A stretch of DNA of 64,000 nucleotides from positions 1-64,000 of the forward strand of contig UBQW01000037.1 of NCBI GenBank assembly GCA_900467745.1, given 5' to 3'. The notes below the pieces were generated by a model. It ran no database searches and was not told the DNA's origin. It saw nothing but the letters and a program-made list of their open reading frames with translations. The translations under genes were made by a program, and so were the position numbers. Origin of the DNA: Hyphomicrobiales bacterium (GTDB lineage: Bacteria; Pseudomonadota; Alphaproteobacteria; Rhizobiales; Rhizobiaceae). Of the stretch, positions 1 through 8,377 are shown in pieces. Position 1 is the stretch's first letter, and each line of letters starts with the position of its first letter.

Positions 1-39
1 ACTGACTTGATGAGGGGGGGGGTTGCCACCACCACCCCA

Positions 40-399
40 TCAAAGGTGCAGATAATAAACCTTGTTCACGATCGTCCACCGCCCGTCGATCTTCAGCATC
101 GAGAGATAGTCGGTAAAGCGCATGCCGGCGAAGTCGTCGCTGACTTTGACGCTCGCGGCATCACCAATGACGTCGAGTGTCTGGATGTCCATGTGTGGCT
201 GTGTGCCCGGTGGGGCGGAGCCCTCGGCCACGATGGCGGCGATGAATTCGTCGCGGGTCGACCATTCGACCGCACTCTCGTAATGCCCGATGACAGCGCA
301 TTTGGGATGAAACGCCTTGCGCAGCGCCGCCTCGTTGGCGAAGGTCATGCCTTCGACATAGAGATGCACGACTGCCTCTATCGCCTGCCGGTCCGTCAT
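40..399 (-). CDS. NTF2-like / putative lumazine-binding family protein
   Basis: A 119-residue protein whose pattern (N-terminal helix with AIEAVVHLYVEGM, then FHPKCAVIGHY, and a final strand WTIVNKVYYLHL) fits the NTF2-like superfamily of small cone-shaped folds, specifically the putative lumazine-binding group. Such proteins bind small ligands or act as isomerase-like enzymes; no substrate can be named. An in-frame start 19 codons upstream exists, but the ATG at 399 is preceded by GAGG at good spacing and begins exactly where family homology should (MTDRQAIEAVV). It stands alone and does not look operonic with the hypothetical gene upstream. Confidence 0.75.
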   Translation of the reverse strand: MTDRQAIEAVVHLYVEGMTFANEAALRKAFHPKCAVIGHYESAVEWSTRDEFIAAIVAEGSAPPGTQPHMDIQTLDVIGDAASVKVSDDFAGMRFTDYLSMLKIDGRWTIVNKVYYLHL

Positions 400-480
400 G
401 GTCCGTACCTCGATCGTGTCGATGGTGAAGTATAGCGCGGAGCGGGCAACGCGCAAAGTCGTTGCGGGACTGTGCCTGCT

Positions 481-768
481 TTAATGCGTGGATGGGTAGA
501 GCGTGGCCAGGGCGGTGCCGATCAGTTCTTCGGCATAGGCCTGCGCGGTCGATGAGGCGTTGTCGGAGAGACCCATCTCGTCGCACTTGTTGCCGACAGC
601 CTCGCGGATGAGGTGCAAGATACCCCGCCCCATCTTCCCGCCATCCTCGCCGGATGTGTCCAGAACCAGCGCTAGCGAGGTCATCGCCACCACTTCAAGC
701 ACGAGCATGCGTCCTCTTATGTCGGACAGGCCTGGATCGGCCGGCCCTTTGTCCTTTGCATCTGGCAT
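481..768 (-). CDS. hypothetical protein, 95 aa
   Basis: I do not recognise this protein. It has no signal peptide or clear membrane segment; a mildly hydrophobic stretch MLVLEVVAMTSLALVL lies near residues 21-36, followed by a polar helical region ending in a GTALATLYPSTH tail. The ATG at 768 is preceded by an AAGGGAA ribosome-binding site at good spacing, and the codon third positions are GC-rich like neighbouring genes, which supports it being real. It is transcribed toward the NTF2-like gene with an 81-base gap. Confidence 0.55.
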   Translation of the reverse strand: MPDAKDKGPADPGLSDIRGRMLVLEVVAMTSLALVLDTSGEDGGKMGRGILHLIREAVGNKCDEMGLSDNASSTAQAYAEELIGTALATLYPSTH

Positions 769-866
769 GGGGTTCCCTTCCTCTCAACGGAAAGTTTACC
801 TAGTGCTAATATGTGCGAGGAGAAGACCCAAAGTTGAACAAAACAAAATCTCTTTCCTGATCTGTG

Positions 867-904
867 GTTGGGCCGCCCCGCTGGTATCGCATGGACGGCC
901 CAAC
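867..904 (-). terminator. inverted repeat beyond the 3' end of the aldo/keto reductase
   Basis: A perfect 9-base inverted repeat (GTTGGGCCG and CGGCCCAAC) separated by 20 bases lies just past the stop codon of the reductase at 923. On the minus strand it is followed by a loosely T-rich stretch. It may be a transcription terminator; the long loop and the weak T tract keep confidence low. Confidence 0.35.
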
Positions 905-922
905 TCGTAAGAGGTTGTCCTC

Positions 923-1918
923 TCAGAGATTAGTCATTGCCAGCGATGCCTCGGAGTAACGCTTGCCGGCGATCTCTTCGAGCGGCATGATCGCGCCGAG
1001 TTCCGCGAGCTCCCTGGCCGATAGCGCGATATCGGCGGCGGCCGCGTTCTGCTCGAGATGGTTGACTTTGCGGGCGCCGGGGATCGGCACGATGTCCTCG
1101 CCCTGATGCAGAACCCAGGCGAGCGCCAGCTGCGCCGTGGTCACGCCCTTATCCTTCGCCAGCGCTTCGAGCTTGGCCACAAGGGCCGCATTGGCATCGA
1201 AATTGTCGGCCTGGAAGCGCGGCAGCTGGCTGCGGAAATCGTCGGCGCCGAGATCGTCAGGCTTGCGGATCGCGCCTGCCAGGAAGCCGCGTCCGAGCGG
1301 GCTGTATGGCACGAAGCCGATCTTGAGCTCCCGGCAAGTGGCGAGCACGTCATGCTCGGGATCGCGCGACCAGAGCGAATATTCGCTCTGCACGGCCGCA
1401 ATCGGATGCACCGCATGCGCCCGCCGGATCGTCGCGCTGCCAGCCTCCGAAAGCCCCAGCGCCCGCACCTTGCCCTCGCGCACCAGCTCGGCCATGGCGC
1501 CGACGGTCTCCTCGATCGGAACGCTGGGATCGACGCGGTGCTGGTAATAGAGGTCGATGACATCGGTGCCGAGCCGCTTCAGCGACGCTTCGGCCACGCG
1601 CTTCACATTCTCCGGCCGGCTGTCGACGCCCGTCAGGGCCGCCGCGCCGGATTTGGAAGGATCGAACTTGAAGCCGAACTTAGTGGCGATGACGACGCGG
1701 TCACGCACCGGCTTCAGGGCGCGGCCGAGCAACTGCTCGTTGGTGTAGGGGCCGTACATTTCGGCCGTGTCGAAGAAGGTGACGCCGAGATCGACGGCGC
1801 GGTGAAGCGTGCGGATCGATTCATTGTCGTCGCTGGCGCCATAGGCGAAACTCATGCCCATGCAGCCGAGGCCGACGGCGGAGACTTCAAGGTCTTGTCC
1901 GAGTGTGCGGGTTTTCAT
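923..1918 (-). CDS. aldo/keto reductase
   Basis: A 331-residue NADPH-dependent aldo/keto reductase of the (alpha/beta)8 barrel fold, close to the YakC / AKR13-type group by its opening MKTRTLGQDLEVSAVGLGCM. The catalytic tetrad is visible: Asp50, Tyr55, Lys80 and His127 (in YYQHRVD). The C-terminal cofactor segment IVPIPGARKVNHLEQN is typical. The start at 1918 was chosen because AAAGGAG stands just upstream; a longer in-frame start at 2044 would overlap the divergent regulator. It is divergent from a LysR-type gene, which probably controls it. The physiological substrate is unknown. Confidence 0.9.
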   Translation of the reverse strand: MKTRTLGQDLEVSAVGLGCMGMSFAYGASDDNESIRTLHRAVDLGVTFFDTAEMYGPYTNEQLLGRALKPVRDRVVIATKFGFKFDPSKSGAAALTGVDSRPENVKRVAEASLKRLGTDVIDLYYQHRVDPSVPIEETVGAMAELVREGKVRALGLSEAGSATIRRAHAVHPIAAVQSEYSLWSRDPEHDVLATCRELKIGFVPYSPLGRGFLAGAIRKPDDLGADDFRSQLPRFQADNFDANAALVAKLEALAKDKGVTTAQLALAWVLHQGEDIVPIPGARKVNHLEQNAAAADIALSARELAELGAIMPLEEIAGKRYSEASLAMTNL

Positions 1919-2043
1919 GTCTGGCTCCTTTCGAGCAAATAGTGAGGCCGCGTTTGAGCGGCACGCACGAGGCAAACCTAGCGCGGCGGAAGCTTTCAAA
2001 AAATACGTGCAATGCGGCACAGGCTGTTCTAACAAATAGATCA

Positions 2044-2934
2044 ATGAACAGGACCCAGCTCGCCCAACTCGCCGTTCTCGCCACTGTCGCCGAGCACCGC
2101 AGCTTCCGCGCCGCCGCCAAGGAGCTGGAGATCGCGCCCTCGGCCGTCAGCCATGCGGTCTCCAGCCTCGAGGAGAGCCTGGGCATCCGCCTTCTGGCGC
2201 GCACGACGCGTAGCGTGGCGCCGACGGAGGAGGGGAGGCTGCTCTTGCAGCGGCTGAAGCCGGCGCTGGACGAGATCGGCATCGCGCTCGAAGCCGTCAG
2301 CGAGGCGGGCGGGCGCCCGGCCGGCACGCTGCGGGTCACCGCACCGCGCTTCGCCTCCGACATCCTGCTTGCGCCCCGCCTCGGCGAATTCCTCAACCGC
2401 TATCCCGATATCACGCTAGAAATCGCCAACGAGGATGGCTTCATCGATATCGTCCGCGAGGGCTTCGATGCCGGCATTAGGCTGGAAGAGAGCCTCGAAG
2501 CCGACATGATCGCGGTGCGCGCCTCGCCGAACCTCACGACCGTGATCGCCGCTTCGCCGGATTATTTCAAACGCCACCCCAAGCCGCTGCATCCCTCCGA
2601 ACTCGTCAACCACCGCTGCATCAAGCGGCGTTTCACCAATGGCACGATCTACCGCTGGGAGTTCGAGAAGGATGGCCGCGAACTGGTGGTGCCCGTCGAT
2701 GGCCCGCTGATCGTCAGCGAGGACAGGCTGGCGCTGATCGCGGCGCTGAACGGCGTCGGCCTCGCCTATCTCTTCGATCTGCGCGTCGAAGACGAGCTTG
2801 CAAGCGGCAAGCTTGTGCGGGTGCTGGAGGATTGGTGCGCGCCCTATCCGGGCCCGTTCATCTACTATCCAAGCCGCCGCCAGATGCGCCCGGCCTTGCG
2901 CGCCTTCATCGATTTCTTCCGTTATACGGGCTGA
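2044..2934 (+). CDS. LysR-family transcriptional regulator
   Basis: A 296-residue LysR-type regulator. Residues 1-60 form the winged helix-turn-helix (AVLATVAEHRSFRAAAKELE, then PSAVSHAVSSLEESLGIRLL), and residues from about 90 onward form the periplasmic-binding-protein-like effector domain (GTLRVTAPRFASDILLAPRL). The pattern resembles regulators that sit divergent to oxidoreductases. The start ATG at 2044 leaves a 125-base shared promoter region with the aldo/keto reductase, so autoregulation and control of the reductase are likely by analogy with the family. The effector cannot be read from the sequence. Confidence 0.9.
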   Translation: MNRTQLAQLAVLATVAEHRSFRAAAKELEIAPSAVSHAVSSLEESLGIRLLARTTRSVAPTEEGRLLLQRLKPALDEIGIALEAVSEAGGRPAGTLRVTAPRFASDILLAPRLGEFLNRYPDITLEIANEDGFIDIVREGFDAGIRLEESLEADMIAVRASPNLTTVIAASPDYFKRHPKPLHPSELVNHRCIKRRFTNGTIYRWEFEKDGRELVVPVDGPLIVSEDRLALIAALNGVGLAYLFDLRVEDELASGKLVRVLEDWCAPYPGPFIYYPSRRQMRPALRAFIDFFRYTG

Positions 2935-2976
2935 GGCGGGAGCGGCCGATCATGGCGCTCCCGCCCGCGCCGCCGG

Positions 2977-3471
2977 TCAGGCCGCGGCCTTCTGGTTGGC
3001 CGCAGAAGTGGCGAGCTTCGACAAGGTCTTGTCGGTGGCGGCTTCTTCCTGCAGCGTCTGGTCGAGCAGCGTTACGACGTCCTTCTTGCCGAGCGTCTGC
3101 GCCCAGGTCTTCAGCGTGCCGTAGCGGGCCATCTCGTAGTGCTCGACGGCCTGCGCCGAGGAGATCAGCCCGGCATCGATAGCCGGCGAACCCTTGAATT
3201 CCTCGATGATCTCTTCGCCTTCCGCGATGATCCCCTGGATCGCTTCGCAGGTCTTGCCCTGCGCCCGCTTGCCGATCAGCTCGAAGACCTGCTGCAGCCG
3301 GTCGACATGGCCTTCCGTCTGCTCCTTGTGCGTCATGAATCCGGCTTTCAGCTCTTCCGATTGCGCCGCGCGCGCCATTTTAGGCAACGCCTTGAGGATC
3401 TGCTTTTCCGCGTAGTAGATGTCCTTCAGCGTATCGTAGAACAGATCGTCGAGGTTCTTTTCCTTTGCCAT
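2977..3471 (-). CDS. DUF892 / YciE-YciF-like ferritin-like protein
   Basis: A 164-residue, all-helical protein opening with KNLDDLFYDTLKDIYYAEKQ, the signature of the DUF892 (YciE/YciF) family, which folds as a four-helix ferritin-like bundle. Candidate metal-binding residues are the Glu in YYAEKQ, the Glu/His pair in THKEQTEGH and the Glu/His in AVEHYE. Members are often induced in stress or stationary phase; their exact reaction is unresolved. The length is normal for the family. The gene stands alone, convergent with the LysR gene. Confidence 0.85.
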   Translation of the reverse strand: MAKEKNLDDLFYDTLKDIYYAEKQILKALPKMARAAQSEELKAGFMTHKEQTEGHVDRLQQVFELIGKRAQGKTCEAIQGIIAEGEEIIEEFKGSPAIDAGLISSAQAVEHYEMARYGTLKTWAQTLGKKDVVTLLDQTLQEEAATDKTLSKLATSAANQKAAA

Positions 3472-3621
3472 GTCCCTTGTCCTTTGTCCCTGGCTCGTGG
3501 AAGCCGCATCATGCGGCTTCGCAGAGAGAAGCTGGACGAAGGCTAATGGTTCCGATCATTTCGGGTGGCGATTTGCGGCGGATACTGCAAACTTGCCGTC
3601 AGCAGGGCAGGGAGGCCGCTT

Positions 3622-4239
3622 ATGAAAAAGCCGGGATCGATGAAAGCATTGGAGGATCTGGGTCGGGCACGGCTGTCGAAGAATTTCTTCCTGCGCGATT
3701 TCCTGCATTCCGAGATCGCCGATTTCTATCGCATCCCAAATATCCCCGGCGATCCGGATCTCGCCATCGAAACCGGCAAGAGGCTGTGCGAGGAACTGCT
3801 GGAGCCCTTGCAGGAGACCTTTGGCCGCCTGCACATCCGCTCCGGCTACCGCTCGCCCGAGGTCAATCGCTTCGGCAATCAGAACAAGCTCAACTGCTCC
3901 ACCAACGCGTCCACGGCCGCCCATCACATCTGGGACATGCGCGATGCCGATGGCTACATGGGTGCTGCCGCCTGCGTCGTCGTACCCTGGGTGGTTGATC
4001 GCTATCATGCGCTGGAAGACTGGCAGCGGCTCGCCTGGTGGATTCACGACCATCTGCCCTACGCCTCGCTCTGCTTCTTCCCGAAATTATGGGCCTTCAA
4101 CATCCAGTGGCATGAGCGCCCGCGCCGGGTGATCCAGAGCTACATCAGCCCGCGCGGCATCTTGACCAAGCCCGGAATGGAGAATTGGGAGGGAGGGCAT
4201 TCGCAGTGGTATGAGGGGTTTCCGCCGCTTAGAAATTGA
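3622..4239 (+). CDS. peptidase M15-like protein
   Basis: A 205-residue protein containing HIRSGYRSPEVN and, about 25 residues later, a His/Asp cluster AAHHIWDMRDADG. This arrangement matches the Hedgehog/DD-peptidase (M15) fold, where an SGYRS motif is followed by a zinc-binding HxxxxxxD. It lacks an obvious signal peptide, so it could be cytoplasmic or a phage-type endolysin relative rather than a cell-wall carboxypeptidase. The ATG at 3622 is preceded by GGGAGG; an upstream start at 3565 lacks one. Its last 11 bases overlap the convergent GNAT gene. Confidence 0.65.
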   Translation: MKKPGSMKALEDLGRARLSKNFFLRDFLHSEIADFYRIPNIPGDPDLAIETGKRLCEELLEPLQETFGRLHIRSGYRSPEVNRFGNQNKLNCSTNASTAAHHIWDMRDADGYMGAAACVVVPWVVDRYHALEDWQRLAWWIHDHLPYASLCFFPKLWAFNIQWHERPRRVIQSYISPRGILTKPGMENWEGGHSQWYEGFPPLRN

Positions 4240-4672
4240 TGCGATAGCGGATATGGCCGTCGCTTTCGACGTAGCTGTCGTAGAGCGAGCGGGCACGCTC
4301 GTTGCTTTCACTTGTGTGCCAGTAGAGCCGCGACCAGCCTTCTTTTCTGCAGAGCGACAGGAGATCGTCGAGCAACGCCCGGCCAATCCCCATTCCGCGC
4401 GCTGCGTCGTCGACATAGAGATCTTCCAGATAGCAGTCCTTGCCCATGATCCAGGTGCCCTCATGGGTGAGATAGAGCGCGAAGCCCATCAGCGTCCCGT
4501 CCACCTCGGCCACGCGCATGGCGATCGATGACGCCGGATCGAAGACCCGGCGCCACGTATTGTCGGTAATCTCGGGCGCGACCGTCACCGCGTAAAACGC
4601 CAGATAGCCATCCCAAAGCGCACGCCAGCGCGGTTCGTCGTCGGGTCTCGCGTCACGGATCGTCACGGTCAT
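4229..4672 (-). CDS. GNAT-family N-acetyltransferase
   Basis: A 147-residue acetyl-CoA-dependent N-acetyltransferase. The order is typical: TVTIRDARPDDEPRWRAL at the start, then CYLEDLYVDDAARGMGIGRA (motif A, with the R/G-M-G-I-G pyrophosphate-binding loop near residues 85-95), and WHTSESNERARSLYDS as motif B. Family relatives acetylate polyamines, amino acids or antibiotics; the substrate here is not known. The ATG at 4672 follows a GGGGGA site, and the upstream alternative would overlap the aldo/keto reductase. Confidence 0.85.
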   Translation of the reverse strand: MTVTIRDARPDDEPRWRALWDGYLAFYAVTVAPEITDNTWRRVFDPASSIAMRVAEVDGTLMGFALYLTHEGTWIMGKDCYLEDLYVDDAARGMGIGRALLDDLLSLCRKEGWSRLYWHTSESNERARSLYDSYVESDGHIRYRINF

Positions 4673-4682
4673 TGCGTCCCCC

Positions 4683-5633
4683 TCAGGCACCAGCCTTGTC
4701 GAGCAGCGCCATGGCTTCGTCGCTGAGCGCAAGCGTCGCCGATTTCGTCAGGCTGTCGAGCTGAGACAGGCTGGTGGCGCTGGCGATCGGGGCGGTGACG
4801 CCCTTCTTGCGCAGAAGCCACGCAAGCGCGATCTCGGCTGGCTTGGCGCCGGTCTCGGTGGCGACCGTGTCGAGCGCCGCAAGGATCTTCAAGCCCTTGT
4901 CGTCCAGATAGCCGGCTGCCTTGCCGCCGCGCGCCTTGCCTTCGGTATCGGCCTTGCTGCGGTATTTGCCGGAAAGAAAGCCGGCCGCGAGGCTGAAATA
5001 GGTGATGACGCCGATATCCTGCTTCACGCAGAGATCGGCCAACGGTCCCTCGAAGGGGGCGCGGTCGTAGAGGTTATATTCCGGCTGGATCACGTCATAG
5101 CGCGGCAAGCCGGCCTTCTCGGCGGCGTCGAAGGAGGCCTGCAGCTGCGTGGCGTCGAGGTTGGAGCAGCCGATGGCGCGGATCTTGCCCTGCTGCTTCA
5201 GCTTGGCGAAGGCGCCGAGCGTTTCTTCATAGGGTGTCTCGGCATCCGGCCAGTGCGAGAGGTAGAGGTCGATATAATCGGTCTGCAGCCGCTTCAGCGA
5301 GGCCTCGACAGCCTCAAGGATATACTGCTCCTTCAGCCCCTTCTTGCCCGGGCCCATTTCCGAGCCGACCTTGGTGATGATCACGGCCTTGTCGCGGGCG
5401 ACCTTGTTCTGCTTCAGCCACTTGCCGATGATCTCTTCGCTGTCGCCGCCCTTGTTGCCCGGCACCCAGGCCGAATAGACATCCGCCGTGTCGATGGTGT
5501 TGAAGCCGGCGTCGAAGAAGGCGTCGAGGATGTTGAAAGAGGTTTTCTCGTCGGCCGTCCAGCCAAACACATTGCCGCCGAACACGATCGGCGCGACCGA
5601 AAGGCCGGTTTTTCCAAGGCGACGCAATTCCAT
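4683..5633 (-). CDS. aldo/keto reductase (second)
   Basis: A 316-residue aldo/keto reductase, a different subgroup from the one at 923-1918; its opening MELRRLGKTGLSVAPIVFGG resembles the YajO/Tas type. The tetrad is Asp48, Tyr53, Lys88 and His127 (in YLSHWPD), and the barrel is complete. The GNAT gene starts 10 bases beyond its stop codon, so the two are likely co-transcribed. It is divergent from the Gfo/Idh/MocA gene with a 187-base gap. Substrate unknown. Confidence 0.88.
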   Translation of the reverse strand: MELRRLGKTGLSVAPIVFGGNVFGWTADEKTSFNILDAFFDAGFNTIDTADVYSAWVPGNKGGDSEEIIGKWLKQNKVARDKAVIITKVGSEMGPGKKGLKEQYILEAVEASLKRLQTDYIDLYLSHWPDAETPYEETLGAFAKLKQQGKIRAIGCSNLDATQLQASFDAAEKAGLPRYDVIQPEYNLYDRAPFEGPLADLCVKQDIGVITYFSLAAGFLSGKYRSKADTEGKARGGKAAGYLDDKGLKILAALDTVATETGAKPAEIALAWLLRKKGVTAPIASATSLSQLDSLTKSATLALSDEAMALLDKAGA

Positions 5634-5820
5634 GAGATACTCCTGAAATCTTCATTCTGGTGAAATTCGGACCGCGGCAGGACGCCGCTGCGATCTAACC
5701 TAGTGCGCATCCGAGCGGATGAAAACCTGCGCCGCGGCCAGCGCCGCGAATTGTGATCGCGCCATTGCGCCGCGGGGCCGCCGTCTCTAATCTCCCCTCA
5801 AAATCAGTAGAGGAGAGGAA

Positions 5821-6813
5821 ATGACCATGCTGCGCTTCGGTATCATGTCGACCGCCAAGATCGGCCGCGAGCTTGTGGTTCCGGCCATCCAGGACGCGGA
5901 AAACTGCGTCGTCACGGCGATCGCCAGCCGTGATCTCGGCAAGGCAAGGGAGATGGCTGACCGTTTCTCGGTGCCGCACGCCTTCGGCTCCTACGAGGAA
6001 ATGCTGGCCTCCGACAAGATCGACGCCGTCTATATCCCGCTGCCGACGGCCCAGCATGTCGAGTGGACGATCAAGGCGGCGGATGCCGGCAAGCATGTGC
6101 TTTGCGAAAAGCCGATCGCGCTGAAGGCGGACGAGATAGACAGTCTGATCGCCGCGCGTGACCGCAACAAGGTGCTGGTGACGGAAGCCTACATGGTCAC
6201 CTACGCGCCGGTCTGGCTGAAGGTGCGCCAGCTGATCAAGGACGGCGCCATCGGCACGCTGCTGCACGTGCAGGGCGCCTTCACCTACTTCAACCGCGAC
6301 CCCGGCAACATGCGCAACATCCCTGAACTCGGTGGCGGCGCGCTGCCCGATATCGGCGTCTACCCGACCATCACCACGCGCTTCGTGACCGGCGAGGAGC
6401 CGCGCCGCGTCCAGGCCGTCACCCGCCGCGATCCTGATTTCGGCACCGACATCTATTCCAGCGTCAAGGCGGATTTCGGCGGCTTCGAGCTCAGCTTCTA
6501 CATCTCCACGCAGATGGCGAACCGCCAGGTCATGGTGTTCCACGGCTCCGAAGGCTTCATCGAGGTGAAGTCACCCTTCAATGCCGATCGCTGGGGTGCG
6601 GAAGAGATCGAGCTCAGCAACCGCAGCCACAACGAATCCACCACCTTCCGCTTCCCCGACAGCCGCCAGTACAAGCGCGAGGCCGAAGCTTTCGCGCGCG
6701 CCGCCAAGGGTGAGGCGCAGGAGATCGTGTCGCTGGAGAGTTCCAGGCTCAGCCAGGCATTCATCGACGCGATCTATCGCGCCAGCGAGAAGGACGGCTG
6801 GGAGACGGTGTGA
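5821..6813 (+). CDS. Gfo/Idh/MocA-family oxidoreductase
   Basis: A 330-residue NAD(P)-dependent oxidoreductase. The N-terminal Rossmann domain begins LRFGIMSTAKIGRELVVPAI, and the conserved EKP motif (residues 96-98, in CEKPIAL) supplies the catalytic/nicotinamide-contact lysine. The C-terminal alpha/beta domain has the GGGALPDIGVYP segment seen in dimeric-dihydrodiol-dehydrogenase and glucose-fructose-oxidoreductase-like members. The ATG at 5821 follows GAGGAGAGG; an ATG two codons later is also possible. The substrate is probably a sugar or cyclic polyol, which is inference from the family. Confidence 0.88.
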   Translation: MTMLRFGIMSTAKIGRELVVPAIQDAENCVVTAIASRDLGKAREMADRFSVPHAFGSYEEMLASDKIDAVYIPLPTAQHVEWTIKAADAGKHVLCEKPIALKADEIDSLIAARDRNKVLVTEAYMVTYAPVWLKVRQLIKDGAIGTLLHVQGAFTYFNRDPGNMRNIPELGGGALPDIGVYPTITTRFVTGEEPRRVQAVTRRDPDFGTDIYSSVKADFGGFELSFYISTQMANRQVMVFHGSEGFIEVKSPFNADRWGAEEIELSNRSHNESTTFRFPDSRQYKREAEAFARAAKGEAQEIVSLESSRLSQAFIDAIYRASEKDGWETV

Positions 6814-7191
6814 TTATTTCTCGCGGAAGACGAAGCGCGAGTAGCCGAAGAAGCTGAAGACAGTCGCCGCGGCGGTGGCAAACACCATCGCCGCCAGCGG
6901 CTGCAGGTCGGGCATCGAAAGAAGCAGCGCCGAGTAGAGCCCGTAATTGACCAGTGCGGCCGTGATCCCGACCGAGCCGTAGCGAAACCCTTCGGCGGCG
7001 AGAGAATCTCCCGAGCGTTCGAAGGTGAAGGTCCGGTTGAAGACGAATGTCGTCACCATGGCGAGCGCGATGGCGATCACCCGGGCAATGAAAGGCCCGA
7101 TCGGCGTCGTGTGCAGCAGAAGCATGAGCACGCCGGCATCGACGATGAAGCCCAGCCCGCCGGCAATGCCGAAGCGCAGCAGTTTCTTCAC
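6814..7191 (-). CDS. gtrA: GtrA-family membrane protein
   Basis: A 125-residue protein with four predicted membrane segments and the GtrA hallmark RFGIAGGLGFIVDAGVLMLL at the start. GtrA proteins are proposed flippases that move undecaprenyl-phosphate-linked sugars across the inner membrane. Its start overlaps the stop of the GT2 gene by four bases (ATGA), so the pair is translationally coupled, as is usual for gtrA/gtrB. The stop codon abuts the stop of the convergent oxidoreductase with no gap. The name follows family membership only. Confidence 0.85.
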   Translation of the reverse strand: MKKLLRFGIAGGLGFIVDAGVLMLLLHTTPIGPFIARVIAIALAMVTTFVFNRTFTFERSGDSLAAEGFRYGSVGITAALVNYGLYSALLLSMPDLQPLAAMVFATAAATVFSFFGYSRFVFREK

Positions 7192-8213
7192 GCCGCACCT
7201 GCTTGAGAGGGCTGCCGGCGAATGTCGATCTCTTCGAGCTCGGAGGCAAAGCCGTTGCCGAGAAGATGCGATGCCTCGAGCCGCATATATTCGATGCGCA
7301 GGTGTTCGGCGCGCGAGCGGGCGACCGAATCCAGGATCACGCCTGCGGTAAACATCATGAACGAGATCATCATCAGCGCCATCGACATGACCCAGGTCGG
7401 CATGCGGCTGACGAGGCCGGTCTCGAAATATTCGGCCAGGACCGGTGTCATGAAGCCGAGGCTAAGCGCCATGAACAGGCCGGTGATGATGCCGAAGAAG
7501 GCGAAGGGACGTGTTTCCTTCATCAGCATGGCGAACATCCAGAGGATCTTGGCGCCATCCTTGAAGGTCGAAAGCTTGGAATGCGAGCCCTCGGGCCGGC
7601 GGCCATAATCGAGCTCCAGCTCGCTGACAGGAAGCTTCAGCCGCGAGGCGTGCACGGACATCTCCGTCTCGATCTCGAAGCCGGCCGAGACCGCCGGAAA
7701 GCTTTTCACGAAGCGGCGCGAAAACACGCGGTAGCCGGAGAAGATGTCGGTGAAATCCGGGCCGAAGATCGTGCGGTACAGGATGTTGAAGATGCGGTTG
7801 CCGAAGGCGTGGCCCTGGCGGCCGGCGTCGTCATGCACGCCGCGGCGCGTGCCGACGACCATGTCGGCGCGCTCGGAGAGCAGCGTGCGGATGAGCTCCT
7901 CTGCGTCTTCAGGCGCATAGGTGCCGTCGCCATCGGCCATGATGTAGATGTCGGCATCGATATCGGCGAACATGCGGCGCACCACATGGCCCTTGCCCTG
8001 GCGCCGCTCGCGCACGACATGGGCGCCCGCCAGCATGGCGTGGAGCGCCGTGCCGTCGGTGGAGTTGTTGTCGTAGACATGAACGGCCGCATCCGGCAGC
8101 GTCGCCTTGAAGCCGCGCACGACCGCGCCGATCGTCGCCGCCTCGTTGTAGCAGGGAAGCAAAACGGCAACGCTCAGATTGTCGACACGCGATCCGGTCA
8201 TGATCACACCCAT
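7188..8213 (-). CDS. GT2 glycosyltransferase, GtrB / polyprenyl-phosphate sugar synthase type
   Basis: A 341-residue family 2 glycosyltransferase: VAVLLPCYNEAATIGAVV near residues 15-32, DNNSTDGT near 48-55, and the DxD-type motif ADGDGT at 93-98. Two hydrophobic segments at about residues 235-260 and 265-290 anchor the C-terminus, as in GtrB and DPM1-like enzymes that charge undecaprenyl phosphate with a sugar. The sugar is not readable. A start at 8201 (fifth codon) is an alternative, and neither has a clear ribosome-binding site. It is coupled to gtrA and divergent from the GT-C-like gene. Confidence 0.85.
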   Translation of the reverse strand: MGVIMTGSRVDNLSVAVLLPCYNEAATIGAVVRGFKATLPDAAVHVYDNNSTDGTALHAMLAGAHVVRERRQGKGHVVRRMFADIDADIYIMADGDGTYAPEDAEELIRTLLSERADMVVGTRRGVHDDAGRQGHAFGNRIFNILYRTIFGPDFTDIFSGYRVFSRRFVKSFPAVSAGFEIETEMSVHASRLKLPVSELELDYGRRPEGSHSKLSTFKDGAKILWMFAMLMKETRPFAFFGIITGLFMALSLGFMTPVLAEYFETGLVSRMPTWVMSMALMMISFMMFTAGVILDSVARSRAEHLRIEYMRLEASHLLGNGFASELEEIDIRRQPSQAGAA

Positions 8214-8313
8214 CAGGAGAAACTTGCGGCAAGTCTAAAGCAGGGCCGTTAACAAGTGCCTATGACAGCGTCGAAGATCATGCGCACGCCGGAGAAGGTC
8301 AGCCCGCGCCGCT

Positions 8314-8347
8314 ACTTTACGCTTTCTTGATACGGGCATCGTAAAGT
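8314..8347. promoter_or_regulatory. inverted repeat between the divergent glycosylation genes
   Basis: A perfect 8-base inverted repeat, ACTTTACG and CGTAAAGT, with an 18-base spacer, lies in the 164-base region between the GT2 gene and the GT-C-like gene. It sits 31 bases before the GT-C start. It could be an operator or a 5' UTR hairpin; nothing in the sequence tells which. Confidence 0.35.
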
Positions 8348-8377
8348 CTCGCCGCAATCAATGACGAGATCTGCTTC

